Of a stretch of DNA of 7,525 nt, positions 4,784 to 7,525 are shown one piece after another. This DNA comes from Desulfobacteraceae bacterium (GTDB lineage: Bacteria; Desulfobacterota; Desulfobacteria; Desulfobacterales; Desulfobacteraceae): contig PIVQ01000342.1 in NCBI GenBank assembly GCA_003354055.1, positions 1-7,525 of the forward strand. Reading direction: 5' to 3'. Every line of letters begins with the position of its first letter. Position 1 is the stretch's first letter. The notes below the pieces were generated by a model, which had not been told where the DNA came from, did no database searches, and was given only the letters and a program-made list of their open reading frames with translations. The translations under genes and the position numbers were made by a program.

Positions 4784-6340
4784 ATGGCATCATATCATTT
4801 GTTTCTGTTTGTCCTGTTCGTCTATATTTCCTTTCTGGTCCTTACCGGAATTTATTTCAGTAAAAAGCAAAAATCCCAGACCGATTTCTGGCTGGCAGGA
4901 AAATCAGCAGGATTTTTATCCATCGGATTTTCCGCTGCTGCCTCCTGGCTTACGGCAGGGGCGCTTCTGGCCGTAATCGGTTTTTATATGCTCCTGGGCA
5001 TGGGATCGGTGTGGGGATTTGTGGCCCCCAATATCCTGGCCCTTTTCATCATTGCCTTTTTTGTAAAAAAGATAAAATCTCTGCCGGCCATTACCCAGCC
5101 GGAACTCCTTGAAATGAGGTACGGCAGCTTCTTAAGATTGCCCGTGGCCATCATTATCACCGTGGTCATGATCCTGTTTGCCGTTGCCGACATCAAGGGA
5201 TTTGCCATGGTTCTTGAGATCTTTTATGGCATCAGTCCAACCTATTCCGCCCTGATCGTGGGATTGGCCGTTGCCATATATGTGACCCTTGGCGGTTTGT
5301 CCGCCGTCATTGCCACGGATATGGTTCAGTTCATCTGCCTGTCACTTTTTATCCTGGTCATGGCCGCAGTGGTGATGTCAGGGGCAGGCGGTGCTTCCGA
5401 TCTGTCTTTGGGCCAGATGGCGGCAAACGCACCTGAAGGCTGGTGGAATCCGGCATCCATCGGATTGCCCATGATTCTGATCTTTGTTCTGGCCATAATT
5501 CCGGGATGGATAACGGAACAGGACCCCTGGCAGCGGGTATGGGCAGCCAAAGATGAACGCTCGGCCCGGAACGGCATGTTTCTGGGATCTTTCCTCGTGG
5601 CTGTTGTGTTCGGTGGATGCGCCCTGATTGCCTTAGGGCTGAATAACATCTATCCTGAAATTGCCAAGGCCGGTTTTCCCATGGGAATGGCCAAGGCAGA
5701 ACCCGCTCTTTTGACCTTTATCATGGACAGTCAATTTTCCAGCATCAGCCTGGCCCTGTGCGCAGTCGCCTTAGCCACGGCAGCCATGTCCTGCACAGAT
5801 ACCTTTGCCGCCTCCGGCGCCTCCTGCATCGCCAGGGACATCTTCCAGCGGTATCTTTATAAAGACGCCACAATGAAGCAGATGCGCGTGGTAAACAGGT
5901 TCAGTGTTCTTCTGATTGTTTTCCTGGCCACCATGGGTTCTTTCTATATCAACAGCATCATTGACGCCATCCACATTGCCACCTTTATTGCATCGGCCTC
6001 CTATTTTTTCGCCCTCATGGGCGGCCTTTACTGGAAGCGTGCCACAGGCCCCGGTGCTGTTGCCTCCCTGTGGGCAGGATTCATTATCCAGACAGGACTG
6101 GTGATCTTTGACCTGGCCAAAACATCGCCCATGGCTCCCCCGTACCTGGAAACCATCCATCCCGTGTTCATGGGCCATGGGGTGATTGTTGCCATGCTCA
6201 TCTCAGGGACTGTATTTGCCGGCGTTTCCCTTGCCACCAAACCATGTAAAAAAGAGCAACTTGACGTCTTTTTCAAAGATAAGGATGCCTCTTCTACGGA
6301 AACCGGTACCGGAGGTCATCTGTCTCCGGAAACCGAATAA
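4784..6340 (+). CDS. Sodium:solute symporter (SSS family), cobalamin-riboswitch controlled
   Basis: The 518-aa inner-membrane protein has about 13 hydrophobic segments, the usual SSS number. It should couple Na+ (or H+) influx to solute uptake. Family marks are DFWLAGKSAGFLSIGFSAAA after the first segment, the signature GGLSAVIATDMVQ at residues 170-182, the WITEQDPWQRVWAAKD loop, and the MSCTDT segment (Met335-Thr340) before ASGASCIARDIFQRY. In SSS proteins the last segment contributes serine/threonine ligands to the Na2 sodium site. A hydrophilic tail of about 35 residues, rich in Ser, Thr, Glu and Gly, closes the protein. The substrate cannot be read from sequence. The riboswitch in front implies a link to corrinoid supply: import of a corrinoid, a precursor, or a substrate whose use depends on B12 status. 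Proline, pantothenate, acetate and sugar-type SSS substrates are not excluded. It is a single-gene unit ending at the shared terminator. Confidence 0.93.
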   Translation: MASYHLFLFVLFVYISFLVLTGIYFSKKQKSQTDFWLAGKSAGFLSIGFSAAASWLTAGALLAVIGFYMLLGMGSVWGFVAPNILALFIIAFFVKKIKSLPAITQPELLEMRYGSFLRLPVAIIITVVMILFAVADIKGFAMVLEIFYGISPTYSALIVGLAVAIYVTLGGLSAVIATDMVQFICLSLFILVMAAVVMSGAGGASDLSLGQMAANAPEGWWNPASIGLPMILIFVLAIIPGWITEQDPWQRVWAAKDERSARNGMFLGSFLVAVVFGGCALIALGLNNIYPEIAKAGFPMGMAKAEPALLTFIMDSQFSSISLALCAVALATAAMSCTDTFAASGASCIARDIFQRYLYKDATMKQMRVVNRFSVLLIVFLATMGSFYINSIIDAIHIATFIASASYFFALMGGLYWKRATGPGAVASLWAGFIIQTGLVIFDLAKTSPMAPPYLETIHPVFMGHGVIVAMLISGTVFAGVSLATKPCKKEQLDVFFKDKDASSTETGTGGHLSPETE

Positions 6341-6347
6341 TTCGCAC

Positions 6348-6384
6348 AAAAAAAACGCCCCTGAGTACTTGTAACTCAGGGGCG
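6348..6384 (-). terminator. Rho-independent terminator between convergent genes
   Basis: A perfect 11-bp stem CGCCCCTGAGT/ACTCAGGGGCG (6356-6366 and 6374-6384) encloses a 7-base loop. On the minus strand it is followed by eight T (6355-6348), a textbook terminator 5 bases after the PilZ stop codon. On the plus strand the same stem lies 15 bases after the symporter stop but is followed only by CCTGTTT, so it is probably weaker in that direction. Confidence 0.93.
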
Positions 6385-6389
6385 CCTGT

Positions 6390-6761
6390 TTAAAAAACGT
6401 TTTTTTGAATATAATTATCCAGATCCAATCTCTTTTGCCCGTCTAAATCACCAAACTGAAGGTGACACTTACGAAACACCATTGAACTGAACGGGGTAAC
6501 ATTCAGGACCGGATAGTCCCTTACCACCAGAAACCGCAACTCACCGACAAAACAGGACAGGCTAACCAGGGAAAGGGCAGAATCAATTGGAATCCCCGAC
6601 TCATTTCCACTCTTGTCATCAATATATTTAAAGCAGAGACCGCCTTTGCTGATATCCTTGATCCGCCCTGCGGCACCAGAGTTTTCAATGGCGGCAAATG
6701 CATCTTCACCAGTCAGATATCGCTCTTCCTTTCGTCTTTCAATATTCGCAAAATCTTCCAT
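6390..6761 (-). CDS. PilZ-domain protein, probable c-di-GMP receptor
   Basis: The 123-aa protein is essentially a single PilZ domain. The RxxxR motif is seen as R10-K-E-E-R14, within RRKEER. The second motif DxSxxG is D36-I-S-K-G-G41, with Asp36, Ser38 and Gly41. These are the residues that hold cyclic di-GMP in characterised PilZ proteins, and both motifs are intact. The C-terminal half carries predicted beta strands (FVGELRFLVVRDYPVL, then VFRKCHLQFGDL) and a final helix. No partner domain, signal peptide or membrane segment is present, so it is a cytoplasmic stand-alone receptor acting on an unknown target. Ribosome binding site AAGGTGG (6772-6766) lies 4 bases before the ATG. It sits 97 bases downstream of the unknown basic-protein gene on the same strand; shared transcription is possible but unproven. 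Confidence 0.9.
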   Translation of the reverse strand: MEDFANIERRKEERYLTGEDAFAAIENSGAAGRIKDISKGGLCFKYIDDKSGNESGIPIDSALSLVSLSCFVGELRFLVVRDYPVLNVTPFSSMVFRKCHLQFGDLDGQKRLDLDNYIQKNVF

Positions 6762-6858
6762 TTTTCCACCTTCGTCTCAGATTGTCCGCTTTCCATCCAA
6801 TACAGCATATCTGTCCATAAATAAATTTGAGAGTCATTGCACCGTTTTTAATACAGGG

Positions 6859-7305
6859 TCACACTTTCTTCATAACCACCTCTGTAAAACCCTTGTATCC
6901 CAGATAGAACCTTCCATCAGATGCCCGTTTGAAAAACAATCCCCTTCGGCTTCCGATCCATACGCCGTCAATAACCAGGCCGTGATAACCGTTGCTGACC
7001 TCTTTTGAATTCTGATTGTCCCACGTATAGGTTTTGCGCATCCGCCATGCAAACCGAAAGGCAATATACCCCTCAATACGCTGAATCTCCACAGCACACT
7101 TTTTAATATTATTTTCCCCGTAAAACTTACCAATGAACTTAGGGTGTATCCGCGTTTTCTCCCTGCAGAAAACATTAGGTGGAGTGTTCCATTTTTCCCC
7201 GGTTAAACGCATGAATTTATGCCGCCTGAGTTTCTCTGCAGACGTCTTTCGCCCGAGAACCCTATTAAAGCTGTCTTCCAGCTTCATGCGTAATGAGTAA
7301 GGCAT
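6859..7305 (-). CDS. Basic hypothetical protein of 148 aa
   Basis: I do not recognise this family. The ATG at 7305 is preceded by AGGGGA (7316-7311) with 5 bases of spacing, and the frame is open to the stop at 6859. The N-terminal 60 residues are strongly basic (KLRRHKFMR, then REKTRIHPKF), suggesting contact with nucleic acid or an acidic surface. The C-terminal half is rich in aromatic residues and glycine, with strand-like blocks: IEGYIAFRFAWRMRKTYTWDN, NGYHGLVIDGVWIGSRRGLFF, and DGRFYLGYKGFTEVVMKKV. This could be a small beta-sheet domain. Two cysteines (in NVFCREK and KKCAVEI) do not form a metal motif. No signal peptide or membrane segment is seen. An alternative frame on the same strand (about 100 codons) is a shadow. 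The PilZ gene follows 97 bases downstream, so the two may be co-transcribed. Confidence 0.7.
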   Translation of the reverse strand: MPYSLRMKLEDSFNRVLGRKTSAEKLRRHKFMRLTGEKWNTPPNVFCREKTRIHPKFIGKFYGENNIKKCAVEIQRIEGYIAFRFAWRMRKTYTWDNQNSKEVSNGYHGLVIDGVWIGSRRGLFFKRASDGRFYLGYKGFTEVVMKKV

Positions 7306-7364
7306 GATAATCCCCTTTGAAAAAATCCCCCCGGAAAAAGCAACGTCAGAATCATCCTTGTCAA

Positions 7365-7375
7365 TTGCTTAGCAA
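7365..7375. repeat. Palindrome TTGCT-T-AGCAA
   Basis: This 11-base inverted repeat touches the perfect TTGACA (minus strand, 7364-7359) upstream of the 148-aa gene. Placement next to a possible -35 box would suit an operator, but no regulator gene is visible nearby. Confidence 0.4.
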
Positions 7376-7403
7376 GAAAATAGAAAGTTGAGTATGACAC
7401 TAT

Positions 7404-7432
7404 TACATAGTATAGAAAAAAAGAGGGGTCAA
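7404..7432 (-). promoter_or_regulatory. Weak candidate promoter of the 148-aa gene
   Basis: On the minus strand TTGACC (7432-7427, five of six consensus bases) is followed after 17 bases by TATGTA (7409-7404, a poor -10). A second option is the perfect -35 TTGACA at 7364-7359, but the region 17 bases on reads GCTTTT. The leader would be about 90 bases for the first option. The rest of the right end, 7448-7525, shows no gene or recognisable site. Confidence 0.3.
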
Positions 7433-7435
7433 TAA

Positions 7436-7447
7436 AGGTAACTACCT
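7436..7447. repeat. Palindrome AGGTA-AC-TACCT
   Basis: A perfect 12-base inverted repeat lies just upstream of the candidate TTGACC box (7432-7427) on the minus strand, where an activator site would sit. A second short inverted repeat, ACTAT-TAC-ATAGT (7399-7411), overlaps the -10 region. Function is inference. Confidence 0.4.
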
Positions 7448-7525
7448 ATATTTGCGAATAAAACTGATTACCTTCAGATTTAGACGAAATTTGTGGAATA
7501 AGACTCATAAAATACTGAGAAAAGG

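Noticed and set aside
5771..6178. Minus-strand open frame of 135 codons
   Set aside because: It is antisense to the symporter and rich in Gly and His from the reverse of membrane-segment codons.
6613..7008. Plus-strand open frame of 131 codons
   Set aside because: It spans two minus-strand genes and the gap between them. The PilZ motifs on the other strand show which frame is real.

Overview
The window looks like chromosome of a Gram-negative, free-living, sensory-rich bacterium. The style suggests a Desulfobacteraceae-type member of the Desulfobacterota: a membrane sensor with a helical-bimodular-type input domain, a single-domain PilZ protein ending in the FGDL-type tail, a cobalamin riboswitch, and a Lol-type lipoprotein. 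The taxonomic call is inference from gene style, not from a marker gene. No phage, integrase, transposase, tRNA, rRNA or CRISPR array is visible.

Layout, left to right. (1) 1-1431, minus strand: the N-terminal 477 codons of a two-transmembrane sensor protein (periplasmic helical domain, PAS, coiled coil). Its output domain lies beyond the left edge. (2) 1432-1878: a 447-base divergent gene-free region with a candidate minus-strand promoter, a 10-bp tandem repeat, inverted repeats and a possible dispersed-repeat remnant. (3) 1879-4436, plus strand: a compact three-gene cluster with strong ribosome binding sites and gaps of 56 and 66 bases. It encodes a 365-aa lipoprotein of unknown family, a 102-aa all-helical protein of unknown family, and a 342-aa patatin-like phospholipase with an intact Ser-Asp dyad. 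(4) 4437-4783: four copies of a 9-bp tandem repeat, then a well-formed cobalamin (adenosylcobalamin) riboswitch and an expression platform that can hide the Shine-Dalgarno sequence. (5) 4784-6340, plus strand: a sodium:solute symporter controlled by that riboswitch. (6) 6348-6384: a strong bidirectional-type terminator between convergent genes. (7) 6390-6761 and 7305-6859, minus strand: a PilZ-domain c-di-GMP receptor and, upstream of it, a 148-aa basic protein of unknown family, with palindromes and a weak promoter in the 220 bases at the right end.

How the parts may work together. The patatin cluster is the best candidate for an undescribed system. A cytoplasmic-looking lipid hydrolase is co-transcribed with an exported lipoprotein carrying a central glycine-rich hydrophobic segment and with a small helical protein that could bridge or regulate them. 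The second notable unit is the riboswitch-transporter pair: a cobalamin riboswitch in front of an SSS-family symporter points to uptake of a corrinoid, a corrinoid precursor, or a substrate of a B12-linked pathway. The remaining genes (sensor, PilZ) are ordinary signalling genes with no visible link to either unit.
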